A stretch of 64,000 nucleotides of DNA, from assembly GCF_900637185.1 (NCBI RefSeq), contig NZ_LR134352.1, forward strand, positions 2,594,001-2,658,000, written 5' to 3'. Both the position numbers and the translations under genes were made by a program. Of the stretch, positions 9,308-17,637 are shown one piece after another (the stretch's first letter is position 1; each line of letters starts with the position of its first letter). Origin of the DNA: Nocardia asteroides (lineage in GTDB: Bacteria > Actinomycetota > Actinomycetes > Mycobacteriales > Mycobacteriaceae). The notes under the pieces were generated by a model. It saw only the letters and a program-made list of their open reading frames with translations, searched no databases and was not told where the DNA came from.

Positions 9308-10402
9308 TCAACGGATATAGAGGGAGTCGATGACGGCCCGTGGGACCGGCCGGCTGATCACGGCAGTGGTGAGACGGTAGGGGTCTGTCCACCCGGACTG
9401 CGTGATATGGGGTCGGATGAATTCGGTGACCGAGGCGGCGGCGCTGTGCTCCTGATCGAGCAGTCTCCGAGCCTTCTTCAGGGCGCGGAACAGTCCTTGG
9501 TAGCTGAACGAGACTGGGGACGCGCGACCCAGTGTCGATATGAAATAGATTCGCATCGCGAGTCGGTACTCACTCTCGGAGAACTCGGCGAGTGCTTTCG
9601 TTTGAATTTCGGACAGACTCACGCCGGCCCACCCGCCGTGACGACTCGACAGGGTTCGGCCATCGACGGGCACCCGCCCGAGCGCGAGTCGTGATGTCGA
9701 GATGCCGAAATGTTGGAGCAGTTTGGCTATCAGAATGAAATCCGGGCCGACTTCTTCGTCGAAAACAAGGAGAACGTGGTCGCTTTCCAGTGCGTGCGGC
9801 AAAATGTCGCGTAGGGCGGTCGCGACGTAGTTGGCATGACCGGCCGTGCTGATGACAGTCCGAAGTGGGACGCCCCATCGGGTGCCGTCCAGATACACGG
9901 GACCGCCCATGGTGCGATGGTCCAAGCACAAACCCTCGGTTTCCAGTTCCGCGACCAGTCGATCGACCGACCATCTCGAGGGGCGGTCATCGCTGAGGCC
10001 CGGATCGAGCACGCCGAGGTCCGCCAGTTGCCGGGACCAGAGTTCGACCATCCGTGTGGTGGCCGGATGCGCCCATCCCTCGGCTTCGACCTTGGCCACG
10101 TACGGTGCCAGGGCCGAGTGCGGTACGACCTCGCCGCGGGAGTGGAACTCGACGTAGAGCCGGCCGATCGACAACTCGTCCAGGTCCGAATAGTCGCGGC
10201 GGCCGTATGTGCGGTCGAGATATTCCCAGAATCCGATTGCTTGGCCCGATAAATTCGGTGTGCGGGGATTCCACAGGCATGTGATATTCGTTGTCTGTGC
10301 TGTTGCCTTGAGCAGCAGATCTGCCCAGAGAAAAGCTTTTACGTGAGACGGGACGATCGGTTTCGTCGGGGTAATGGTTACCGGGGCGACCAAGATTCGC
10401 AT
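9308..10402 (-). CDS. Class I aminoacyl-tRNA-synthetase-like protein (tentative)
   Basis: A 364-aa protein, first gene of the left arm. Near the N-terminus PSHVKAFLWADLL resembles the HIGH region of arginyl-type class I synthetases, but with HVKA in place of HxGH. Near residues 250-256 TLSSRHG resembles a KMSKS loop. Between them are Rossmann-like segments (TVISTAGHANYVATALRDI, HVLLVFDEEVGPDFILIAKLL). It is too short for a complete synthetase with tRNA-binding domains, so if the assignment is right it probably activates or transfers an amino acid to a small molecule. The ATG at 10402 was chosen because the upstream extension is not protein-like. The assignment rests on short motifs only. Confidence 0.45.
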   Translation of the reverse strand: MRILVAPVTITPTKPIVPSHVKAFLWADLLLKATAQTTNITCLWNPRTPNLSGQAIGFWEYLDRTYGRRDYSDLDELSIGRLYVEFHSRGEVVPHSALAPYVAKVEAEGWAHPATTRMVELWSRQLADLGVLDPGLSDDRPSRWSVDRLVAELETEGLCLDHRTMGGPVYLDGTRWGVPLRTVISTAGHANYVATALRDILPHALESDHVLLVFDEEVGPDFILIAKLLQHFGISTSRLALGRVPVDGRTLSSRHGGWAGVSLSEIQTKALAEFSESEYRLAMRIYFISTLGRASPVSFSYQGLFRALKKARRLLDQEHSAAASVTEFIRPHITQSGWTDPYRLTTAVISRPVPRAVIDSLYIR

Positions 10403-10753
10403 CCGCTGTACATCCTCGTTGCAAATTAAACGTAGCCGGCGGATCGGCATGGTCGATCGTCGGTGCCGAAGCTTGTTCTGGTCATGTGGAACGGCCTCCC
10501 CTGTGATCGCGACCACGAGTTCTGTCGTCGCGGGCGTTGTCTCACCCCTGTAGTCGGCACGAGCCGGTGCCTGGAGCGCCAACCTAGCTGGGTGGCATGA
10601 GATTTCGCGAATCGGCCTGATCTTCGTACATCTTGCTGCGCTTATGGCGTCTACGTCATGGTTCACCGCCGGGGGTGCTCGGGTGTGAGAACTTTTCCGG
10701 CACACATCGTGTGAGGCGGAGCACTACTGCGCTACGTTGCATGGACGTATATC

Positions 10754-10770
10754 TGTGACGTACGGTCACA
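10754..10770. promoter_or_regulatory. Palindrome TGTGAC-N5-GTCACA, candidate operator
   Basis: A 17-bp inverted repeat with perfect 6-bp arms, TGTGAC and GTCACA, around GTACG. It resembles a CRP/FNR-type half-site pair (TGTGA/TCACA) but the spacing is one base longer than the usual N6. It lies about 200 bp upstream of the right-arm start and about 350 bp from the left-arm start. Confidence 0.4.
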
Positions 10771-10915
10771 GGCGTCGCTGATGGGCAGGTCGGTGGCAGG
10801 GGATGACGGCCGACTGTGGCCGGGCTCAGGCGGTGTAGACCGATGGGCCAGTTCGATTCCTGGGTTCGTTGACAGGTGGGGGCCCTGGGTGGTCTCTACG
10901 TTTTTTGGTCGAAGC

Positions 10916-10936
10916 AGAGGTGCGCGGTGCACCTCT
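10916..10936. promoter_or_regulatory. Inverted repeat AGAGGTGC-N5-GCACCTCT in the right-arm leader
   Basis: Perfect 8-bp arms with a 5-nt spacer GCGGT, ending 27 nt upstream of the ATG at 10964. It could be an operator overlapping the promoter or a hairpin in the 5' leader of the right-arm transcript. The run TTTTTT lies just upstream (about 10901-10906) rather than downstream, so a classical terminator in the plus direction is unlikely. Confidence 0.4.
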
Positions 10937-10963
10937 ACTTTGCTGTGCGCAAGGGATGTACGG

Positions 10964-11836
10964 ATGAGCAACATGATGGAAGCGGACCGCATCGAAGCGG
11001 TGGATCTGAGCTATCGGGAGGGTAGCCCGGTGCATCGGACGGCCGACGGCTGCGACCTGTACTACGAGGTCGAGGGCCAGGGCCCCAGCATCACCTTCGT
11101 CTCCACCATCTACGTGGTGAGCACCGCGTGGCGCGCCTTCACCGGCAACCTGGTGCAGAACCATCAGGTGCTGACCTACGACCTCCGAAACCAGGGCACC
11201 TCCGGCGACACCGCGCTCGGATTCGGTCAGCATTCCGACGACCTGCTGTCCCTGCTCGACCACCTCGGCATCGAGAAGACCTACCTGGTGGGAACCTCGA
11301 TCTCCACGCTGATCTGTCGTGACTTCGCTGTCGCGCATCCCGACCGTGTCGCCGGGCTGGTGCTGATCGGGACTCCGCTGAGCCCGTGGGGGTCCAACCG
11401 CCGTCGTCGGATCGCGAAGTCTTGGCTGACCGCGGTCGAAACCGGCGGCCCACGAGCACTGTTCGATCAGATCTACCCGCTCGTGTTCGGCGACAAGATG
11501 CTCGCCCTCGGCGGCAATGCCACCTATCTGGCGCTGCGAGAGCGCTTCCTGGCCATGAACACCGCTGAGCAGCTCGCGGAGAACCTGCGCGAGTCCATCG
11601 ACGCCAGCGATGACGTGGAGCTGCTGCGCAGCATCACCGCGCCCGCACTCCTGCTCAACGGGGACGACGACTTCTGCAACAGCCCCGCCTCCCTGCATGC
11701 CCTGGCCGAGATTCTGCCCCGGGCGAGCGTCGAAATCATCGAAGGCTGTGGGCATCTGCCGTTCTTCGAGGCGACCGACCGATTCCAGGCATCGGTGGCG
11801 GATTTCGTCGCCACGACCGAGTCGCGGGCGAAGTAG
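10964..11836 (+). CDS. Alpha/beta hydrolase, first gene of the right cluster arm
   Basis: A 290-aa alpha/beta-hydrolase-fold protein. The nucleophile elbow is VGTSISTL, with Ser112 and a serine in place of the usual last glycine of GxSxG. The acid is probably in LLLNGDDDF and the base is His in GCGHLPFFE. The start at 10964 is preceded by AAGGGA at suitable spacing. In this operon it could release a product from a thioester, hydrolyse an ester or edit a carrier-bound intermediate; the sequence does not decide. It is followed 8 nt later by the MMPL gene. Confidence 0.85.
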   Translation: MSNMMEADRIEAVDLSYREGSPVHRTADGCDLYYEVEGQGPSITFVSTIYVVSTAWRAFTGNLVQNHQVLTYDLRNQGTSGDTALGFGQHSDDLLSLLDHLGIEKTYLVGTSISTLICRDFAVAHPDRVAGLVLIGTPLSPWGSNRRRRIAKSWLTAVETGGPRALFDQIYPLVFGDKMLALGGNATYLALRERFLAMNTAEQLAENLRESIDASDDVELLRSITAPALLLNGDDDFCNSPASLHALAEILPRASVEIIEGCGHLPFFEATDRFQASVADFVATTESRAK

Positions 11837-11844
11837 ATCCGCTG

Positions 11845-13977
11845 GTGGAGAAACTGATCCAGATCACCCGCGTCCATCGCTGGTGGGTCGTCGGCGCATG
11901 GCTGCTCCTGGTGGCAGCCGCGGTGCCGCTCATGCTGCATCAAGCCGACCGGCTCACGGCCGGTGGCTATGAGGTCCCCGGGAGCGGATCGCAACAAGTT
12001 CAGCGAGTAGTCGCCGAAAAGTTCCCGGCCTTGTCCCAGGAACAACTGCTTCTCGTCGTCCGGTGCGACACCGGCGCGGCCCCGGAATCGGTAGAGCGGC
12101 AATTGGAGCGGACCCTGGCGCAGGTCGGTGCCGGCGGTAGCGCCGTTTCGGTTGCCGCGCCGGCTGCCGTGGCGGCGCGGCAGGCGGTGGCCACCGGGCA
12201 TCGTGAGCTGGCGATTCCGTTGCACGTGACGACAGGATGGAACGGCGCGATCGACGCTGGACGCGATCTCACCCATCACTTCGACGAGTCGAGCGGCGAA
12301 CCGGGTTGCCGTACCCAGGTTGCCGGGCGCGGTGCCCAGGCGGCGGCGTTGCACGACGTCTCCGAAAGCGGGCTGAAGCTGGCCGAGATGATCGGCATGC
12401 CCGTTCTGCTGCTCATGTTGCTGGTGATCTTCGGCTCGTTGGCCGCGGCCGCGCTGCCACTCGTGATCGCGGGCGTCAGTCTGGCTGTGACCGGCGCCGC
12501 GATCTATCTGATCTCTCAGCACGCGCTGATGTCGGTGTTCGCGTTGAACATGTCGTCGATGATCGGTCTCGGCGTCGCCGTGGACTACGCCCTGTTCGTC
12601 GTGGTGCGGTTCCGTGAAGAACTGCGGCGCGGGGCGACCGTCGAGCAGGCTCGTGCGACGAGCATGCGGACCTCCGGGATGGCCGTCGTCGCCAGCGGCG
12701 CGACCGTTGTCGCGGCCTTGAGCAGTGTGTTCGTCATCGACAACGCGGCGTTGCGATCGATGGCGCTCGGTGCGGTCCTGGTTGTATGTGTCGCGGTGCT
12801 CGTGACAGTGACCTTGCTACCGATTCTGCTGAGCCTGCTCGCCGGCCGGATCGGGCGCGTGGAATCGGACGGGGTCGAGCGGCCGCTGGAATCGACGTTC
12901 TGGTATCGCTGGACCGCGCGCGTCGTCGACCGCCCCGTCGTCGCGACGGTGCTCGCCCTCGGCGCTCTCGCTCTGCTCATCGCCCCGGTCTTCTCGTTGC
13001 GGATGGGCGATGACACCCTGCGTCAGCTCCCCGAACAGAATTCGGCGCGCCAGGCCGCGGAAACCGCGCACCGGCTACTCGGACCAGGAGCCGACGCACC
13101 CGTCGTCATTACCCTGCAAGGCCGCCCGGGTGGTTCCGTCGACGCGGACACGGGACGGTTGGCCGAGGCGCTTCGCGGTGACGCGCTGGTCGAGTCGGCA
13201 CAGGTCATCGGCGCCGAAGGCGATGTCCGGGTACTGGCAGTGGTGCTGAGCGTCGACTATGAGAGCGAGGCGGCGCGTGGCTTCGTCCGGACAGTGCGGT
13301 CCGAGATCCTGCCGGCCACCGGCATCGAGGCGACATCGCATGTCGCGGTCGGTGGAGCGGGCGCGAGCGGAGTCGATCTGATCGGCCTCATCCATGATCG
13401 GTTGCCCCTGGTGGCTGTGCTCGTGCTGGTGCTGTCCTACATTCTCCTGGCGTTGCTGCTGCGCAGTCTGGTGCTTCCGCTCAAAGCGATCGTCACCAAC
13501 ATGCTCTCGGTGGGTGCGGGGTTCGGTGTCATCGTCGCGCTGTTCCAATGGGGCTGGTTGCAGGACCTCACCGGGATCGAACCACTGGGCCACGTGCAGA
13601 GTCTCGCGCTGCCGCTGGTGCTGGCCGTCGTTTTCGGGCTGTCGATGGACTATGAGGTTTTCCTCTTGTCCAGAATCAGGGAGCGATGGGAAGCCACCGG
13701 CGATGATCGGCGAGCAGTCGCCGAGGGCGTCGGGAGTACCGCAGGGGTCATCTCGAGTGCCGCTGTGATCATGATTGCCGTCTTCGCGGCCTTCGGCGTG
13801 ACCGGAATACCGGTCGTGCAGCAACTCGGTATCGCCTGCGGTGTGGCGGTCGCGGTGGACGCGACAATCACCCGGCTGATTCTCGTTCCCGCCACGATGA
13901 CGATGCTCGGCCGCTGGAACTGGTATTTCCCGGCACCCTTGCGCAAGATCCGGGTACTGCAGGAGGCACGGGAATGA
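11845..13977 (+). CDS. MMPL-family (RND) membrane transporter
   Basis: A 710-aa RND-superfamily transporter of the MMPL type. It has an N-terminal transmembrane helix (about 15-30), a large extracytoplasmic loop, a five-helix bundle (about 180-330) with the typical GLGVAVDYALFVVVRFREEL, a second helix and loop, and a C-terminal bundle with VVFGLSMDYEVFLLSRIRERW. These are the conserved Asp-Tyr motifs of proton-driven MMPL proteins. MMPL proteins export lipids and siderophores in mycolata, so it may export the product of this cluster. The start is GTG. It overlaps the next gene by 4 nt. Confidence 0.92.
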   Translation: MEKLIQITRVHRWWVVGAWLLLVAAAVPLMLHQADRLTAGGYEVPGSGSQQVQRVVAEKFPALSQEQLLLVVRCDTGAAPESVERQLERTLAQVGAGGSAVSVAAPAAVAARQAVATGHRELAIPLHVTTGWNGAIDAGRDLTHHFDESSGEPGCRTQVAGRGAQAAALHDVSESGLKLAEMIGMPVLLLMLLVIFGSLAAAALPLVIAGVSLAVTGAAIYLISQHALMSVFALNMSSMIGLGVAVDYALFVVVRFREELRRGATVEQARATSMRTSGMAVVASGATVVAALSSVFVIDNAALRSMALGAVLVVCVAVLVTVTLLPILLSLLAGRIGRVESDGVERPLESTFWYRWTARVVDRPVVATVLALGALALLIAPVFSLRMGDDTLRQLPEQNSARQAAETAHRLLGPGADAPVVITLQGRPGGSVDADTGRLAEALRGDALVESAQVIGAEGDVRVLAVVLSVDYESEAARGFVRTVRSEILPATGIEATSHVAVGGAGASGVDLIGLIHDRLPLVAVLVLVLSYILLALLLRSLVLPLKAIVTNMLSVGAGFGVIVALFQWGWLQDLTGIEPLGHVQSLALPLVLAVVFGLSMDYEVFLLSRIRERWEATGDDRRAVAEGVGSTAGVISSAAVIMIAVFAAFGVTGIPVVQQLGIACGVAVAVDATITRLILVPATMTMLGRWNWYFPAPLRKIRVLQEARE

Positions 13978-14876
13978 TCGGGGCGTTGAACGCCGGACTG
14001 ACCATGCGAGGTGACACTCCTTTCGCCACCTGTTTCTTGCAGGCATTGGCGAACGTTCTCGACACGCGCGGTGTCGCGGACCCGCTGCGTCGACTCGGCC
14101 CGGCGCTCGGTTTCGGGCGCCGGGGTGAAACGCGGCTGACCGGTGGCGAGCGCATGATCGCCAACACGGCCGCGCTCACCGGCTTGGCGCTGACCAGGCA
14201 CCACCACATGGACTGGTCGCACGCGATTCGGTTCGAACAGGAGACCCTCGACGCCGGTGGTGATCTGATCGTGGGGCTGGACTCGTTCGACATCCCGTCC
14301 CCCTATGAGAAGGTCGAGCATCTCACTCACGCTGTCGTCGTCCTCGGACATCGCGACGACCACGTGCTGGTATCCGATGCGATGAACCATCCACAGCCAC
14401 GGCGGATGGACCCGGCCACGTACGCCGAGTCCCGGATGAGCGCAGCCGGTGCTGGTGTGTCGCTCGTCTGCGCCGGTCGAGTCGGCGAACCTCTCGACGA
14501 GGCGGGAATGGTGGGTTTCCTGGCTCGCGAAGTCACAGCCCACCGCGCCGAACTTCCCCTCGCTGCCGCCTTCGCGGCCGAGGTGGCGGATGGTGACGGC
14601 ATCGCCGATGTCGCCGATGTCGCCGCCGAGCGACTCGTGCTCGGGCAGTTGGTCGCCGGATTGAACCGGTCGTGGGCCGCCGAGGCGGCCAAGGCCTCGG
14701 CGGGTTTGTCGCGGCGCTGGTATCTGGCGCACACCATGGCCAGAGAGGTGGCGTGCGGCAACGCCGCGCCGCGACCGGCACGGCTGGCGCGCCTGCTGAC
14801 CGAGCTGCACGGCCGTGAAACCGTCTTCAACGAGATGCTCACCGACTATCTGGCCGCCGACGGCATCAGGACGTGA
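13974..14876 (+). CDS. BtrH-like cysteine acyltransferase (C39-like fold)
   Basis: A 300-aa protein whose N-terminal half resembles the BtrH N-terminal domain, a papain/C39-like fold. In butirosin biosynthesis BtrH moves an aminoacyl chain from its carrier protein to the amine acceptor. The visible candidate triad is Cys20 (TPFATCFLQALANVL), His119 (LTHAVVVLGH) and Asp135 (VLVSDAMN). The C-terminal half is helical and unassigned. Position next to a phosphopantetheinyl transferase and two carrier proteins fits an off-loading or transfer role. The start ATG overlaps the MMPL stop (ATGA). The family call rests on motif and context. Confidence 0.6.
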   Translation: MIGALNAGLTMRGDTPFATCFLQALANVLDTRGVADPLRRLGPALGFGRRGETRLTGGERMIANTAALTGLALTRHHHMDWSHAIRFEQETLDAGGDLIVGLDSFDIPSPYEKVEHLTHAVVVLGHRDDHVLVSDAMNHPQPRRMDPATYAESRMSAAGAGVSLVCAGRVGEPLDEAGMVGFLAREVTAHRAELPLAAAFAAEVADGDGIADVADVAAERLVLGQLVAGLNRSWAAEAAKASAGLSRRWYLAHTMAREVACGNAAPRPARLARLLTELHGRETVFNEMLTDYLAADGIRT

Positions 14877-15274
14877 CCGCCGCCCACGTCGGCGTCGACT
14901 TGGTGTTCCAACCCGAATTCGAGCAGGTCGTGGCTCGCCACGGTCAACGATTCCTGCACCGGGTCTTCACCGACACCGAACGGGCCTACTGCGCCGCGCA
15001 AGGTGCTGCCGGTCCCGCATCGCTGGCGGCCCGGTTCGCGGCGAAGGAGGCCACGTTCAAGGCGCTGGCCTCGGCTGTGCCGACGTTGCGCTGGCGCGAG
15101 ATCGAGACCGTCAGCCGCGACGACGGCCGACCGGTACTGCGGTTACACGAGCACACCAGGGCTGCGGCGTTGGCGCACGGGTGCGTCGGCAGCTCGATCA
15201 GCCTCAGCCACGACGGCGACTACGCGATCGCGATGGTCGCCCTCCATTTCACCACCCCGATCGATCCCCTCTGA
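14873..15274 (+). CDS. AcpS-type 4'-phosphopantetheinyl transferase
   Basis: A 133-aa holo-carrier-protein synthase that attaches the phosphopantetheine arm of CoA to a carrier serine. The metal-binding Asp9 in VGVDLV and Glu59 in ARFAAKEATFKAL are present, and the length is normal for AcpS. As it is encoded one gene before a carrier protein, it is presumably dedicated to the two cluster carriers. The GTG start overlaps the BtrH-like stop by 4 nt (GTGA). Confidence 0.9.
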   Translation: MTAAHVGVDLVFQPEFEQVVARHGQRFLHRVFTDTERAYCAAQGAAGPASLAARFAAKEATFKALASAVPTLRWREIETVSRDDGRPVLRLHEHTRAAALAHGCVGSSISLSHDGDYAIAMVALHFTTPIDPL

Positions 15275-15299
15275 CTACGAGAACCACAGGAGGAAAGCG

Positions 15300-15557
15300 A
15301 TGGAAGACCGCATTATTGCGATTGTTCTGGCGCACACATCACTCGGCGCGGCCGGAACCGTCCTCGGCAACGACACAGATCTGTGGGCAGCCGGGATGAG
15401 CTCGGTGCACAGTGTGAACGTCATGATGGCCGTCGAGGACGAATTCGACATCGAGTTCCCCGAAGAACTCCTCACCCGCGCCACCTTCACTTCGGTCGCG
15501 TCGATCGCCGCCGCGGTGCGCTCCCAGAGCGCCGACGTCGCGATGGCGTCGGCATGA
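15300..15557 (+). CDS. Carrier protein 1 (phosphopantetheine-binding)
   Basis: An 85-aa acyl/aminoacyl carrier protein. The segment DLWAAGMSSVHSVNVMMAVE aligns with the usual GxDSLxxVE region, placing the phosphopantetheine on Ser35 (second Ser of MSSV). The following DEFDIEFPEELL is typical helix II/III carrier sequence. The MSS form in place of DSL is like the carriers that partner amino acid:carrier-protein ligases. It has the strongest ribosome binding site in the operon (AGGAGG, 7 nt before ATG) and is the only gene in the MMPL-to-flavin-reductase run with a real gap before it (25 nt), consistent with higher expression. Confidence 0.92.
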   Translation: MEDRIIAIVLAHTSLGAAGTVLGNDTDLWAAGMSSVHSVNVMMAVEDEFDIEFPEELLTRATFTSVASIAAAVRSQSADVAMASA

Positions 15558-16720
15558 CGACGTCTACGGCTCTACCCGAGCAGATGACGAACGGTGATCC
15601 CGTCGCGGCGGCGAAGACAATTGCCGCGCAGGTGCTTTCCGCGCACGCGGGCAGCGTCGACCGTGAGGCTGTCTTCCCGGCCGAATCCATCGCGGCGATC
15701 CACGCGGCGGGGTTGCTGGGCGCCGCCGTCGCACGACGGTACGGCGGCGCGGAACTCTCGCTGAACGAGCAGGTCGGCGTCGCACGAGAACTGGGCCGCG
15801 GGTGTTCGGCGACGGCCATGGTGTGGGCGATGCACCAGGTGCAGATCGCTTGCGTGGCCCGCCACCACGGTGATGACCCGGACCTCGTCGCCACCCTGAC
15901 TCGTTACGTCACCACCGGTACGCTCATCGCTTCGATCACCTCCGAAGCCGGAGTGGGCGGCAGTTTGCGCACCTCCACCGCGGCCGTCGAACGCGACGGC
16001 GATCGCGCGGTCCTCAGCAAGAAGGCGCCCACCGTGTCCTACGGCGCGTACGCCGGTGCCTACCTGGTCACCGCCCGACGCAGTGCCGATGCCGAGGCCG
16101 GGGACCAGGTCGCGGTGCTGGCCGACGCCACGTGCAGCGAACTCGCTCCGACGGGCCCCGGATGGAATCCGATGGGCATGCGCGGAACGTGCAGTCCCGC
16201 CTTCGGTTTCACCACCACAGTGCCTGCTTCGCACATCCTGCCTGTCGGGTTCGACACCATCGCGGCGGCCACCATGGTCCCGCACTCCCACATCCTGTGG
16301 GCGGCGGTATGGATCGGCATCGCCGCGGACGCCTTCAAGCGCGCCCAGACCGCGGTGCGCAAGCGTGGCACCACCGACGTGCGACTGGCCGATGCGGCGC
16401 GAGCCCTGACTCAGCTCGAAGCTCTGCTGGCTGACTCGGTCCGTCGCTATACCCCGATCTGGGACGATCCGGCGGCTTTGGAGACTCTCGGCGGACCCGG
16501 ATTGACCATGCAATTCAACGACTTGAAGGTGCTCGTCTCCCGGGGCGCGGTCGATGTCGTCGAACTCGCCCTCGAGATCTGCGGCATGGCCGGTTATGCC
16601 GAAGCTGGCCCGCTCTCGGTTGCCCGGCACCTGCGCGACCTGTACTCCGCGCGGCTGATGATCGGCAACGAGCGGCTCATCGCCACCAACACCCGACTTG
16701 CCCTGCTGAAGCGAGGATGA
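15554..16720 (+). CDS. Acyl-CoA-dehydrogenase-like flavoprotein
   Basis: A 388-aa protein with the acyl-CoA dehydrogenase fold: N-terminal helical domain (GLLGAAVARRYGGAEL), central FAD-contacting beta domain (IASITSEAGVGGSLRTS, GWNPMGMRGTCSPAFGF) and C-terminal helical bundle (EICGMAGYAEAGPLSVARHLRDLY). At the C-terminal place where many members have YEGT with the catalytic Glu, this one reads MIGNERL, so the usual base is not visible there. It may be a dehydrogenase acting on the aminoacyl-carrier, or a class-D-type flavin monooxygenase supplied by the flavin reductase at the end of the operon. It overlaps the carrier gene by 4 nt. Confidence 0.85.
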   Translation: MTTSTALPEQMTNGDPVAAAKTIAAQVLSAHAGSVDREAVFPAESIAAIHAAGLLGAAVARRYGGAELSLNEQVGVARELGRGCSATAMVWAMHQVQIACVARHHGDDPDLVATLTRYVTTGTLIASITSEAGVGGSLRTSTAAVERDGDRAVLSKKAPTVSYGAYAGAYLVTARRSADAEAGDQVAVLADATCSELAPTGPGWNPMGMRGTCSPAFGFTTTVPASHILPVGFDTIAAATMVPHSHILWAAVWIGIAADAFKRAQTAVRKRGTTDVRLADAARALTQLEALLADSVRRYTPIWDDPAALETLGGPGLTMQFNDLKVLVSRGAVDVVELALEICGMAGYAEAGPLSVARHLRDLYSARLMIGNERLIATNTRLALLKRG

Positions 16721-17637
16721 CCATGAGCGTCGACACCATCACCCCGAATGCCCTGCTGGCCTCGCCCGACGCCGAGCTGATCGCGTCGGAAACGCCTGGT
16801 ATCAGCGTGACCAACCACGCCTTCGACACCATCATCTCGGGCATGCGGGCCTCGCTGCTCGAACTCGCCGCGCCGCAGCAGCCGACACCACTCGCGGTGC
16901 CGCCGGTGATCTCTCGATCGCTGCTCGAACGCGTCGGCTACGTCGATACCTTCCCCAACCTGCTCGGCACCATCCACTCGTTCACCGGCTCGGCCAAGCG
17001 CTGGCGGGAGCTGGACGCGGCACGTACCGCAGGAACCGGGCACTGGCACGACGACCAGCAGATCAGCGATCTGTGCGTGCTGCCCGCGACCTGCTACCAC
17101 GTGTATCCGTTGTTCGAGGGTCAGAATCTGGACGCTCCCACGGTGCTCACCGCCGAAGCACACTGCTATCGCCAGGAAGGCACCCACGAGCTGGGCAGGC
17201 TGCGCAGTTTCCGCATGCGCGAATTCGTCCGGATCGCCGGCGCCGACGACTGCACCGCCTGGCGCGACGAATGGGTGCAGCGCCAGCGCGCCTGGCTGGA
17301 ATCGCTGGGTCTGGAGGTATCGGTGGTCCCGGCCAGCGATCCGTTCTTCGGCGCGGCGGGTCGCCTGATGAGCGCGACGCAGAAGGAGCAGGAACTCAAA
17401 TTCGAGCAGTGTGTCGCGGTGGGTGACGGACAGGTGCAAGCAGTGGCCAGTGCCAACTGCCACAAGGAGCACTTCGGCGAGCCGTTCGACATCACCGTCG
17501 CCGGCGAACCGGCCCATACCGCGTGCGCGGCCTTCGGACTGGAGCGCATCGCCTTGGCCCTGATCCACGCCCACGGGACCAATCCCTCGACCTGGCCGGG
17601 CTCGGTCCGCGCCCAGCTGCGCCTGGAGTCCGCATGA
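16717..17637 (+). CDS. Amino acid:carrier-protein ligase (seryl-tRNA-synthetase homologue)
   Basis: A 306-aa stand-alone class II synthetase core without a tRNA-binding domain. It matches the amino acid:[carrier protein] ligases first described in Bradyrhizobium, which adenylate a small amino acid (Gly or Ala in those studied) and load it on a phosphopantetheine carrier. The three zinc ligands can be read: Cys126 in LPATCYHVYP, Glu169 in FRMREFV and Cys270 in HTACAAFGLERIALAL. Motif 2 (HCYRQEG, RLRSFRMREF) and motif 3 (GLERIALAL) are intact. The ATG overlaps the upstream stop; a second ATG 6 nt on (16723) has better spacing from GAGG and may be the real start. Confidence 0.93.
   Translation: MTMSVDTITPNALLASPDAELIASETPGISVTNHAFDTIISGMRASLLELAAPQQPTPLAVPPVISRSLLERVGYVDTFPNLLGTIHSFTGSAKRWRELDAARTAGTGHWHDDQQISDLCVLPATCYHVYPLFEGQNLDAPTVLTAEAHCYRQEGTHELGRLRSFRMREFVRIAGADDCTAWRDEWVQRQRAWLESLGLEVSVVPASDPFFGAAGRLMSATQKEQELKFEQCVAVGDGQVQAVASANCHKEHFGEPFDITVAGEPAHTACAAFGLERIALALIHAHGTNPSTWPGSVRAQLRLESA

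Larger units (their letters stand above)
10403..10963. promoter_or_regulatory. Divergent promoter region of the biosynthetic cluster
   Basis: A 561-nt gap between the two divergent arms, large for such a compact cluster, and therefore the likely control point. It contains two clear inverted repeats, listed separately at 10754-10770 and 10916-10936. An open frame can be extended from the right-arm hydrolase up to 10781, but it lacks a ribosome binding site and reads as low-complexity Trp/Gly-rich sequence, so I treat it as leader. No regulator gene is encoded in the cluster itself. Confidence 0.55.

Noticed and set aside
10781..10963. A 61-residue N-terminal extension of the cluster alpha/beta hydrolase
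   Set aside because: It lacks a ribosome binding site, has non-protein-like composition and covers two inverted repeats. AAGGGA before 10964 gives a better start.
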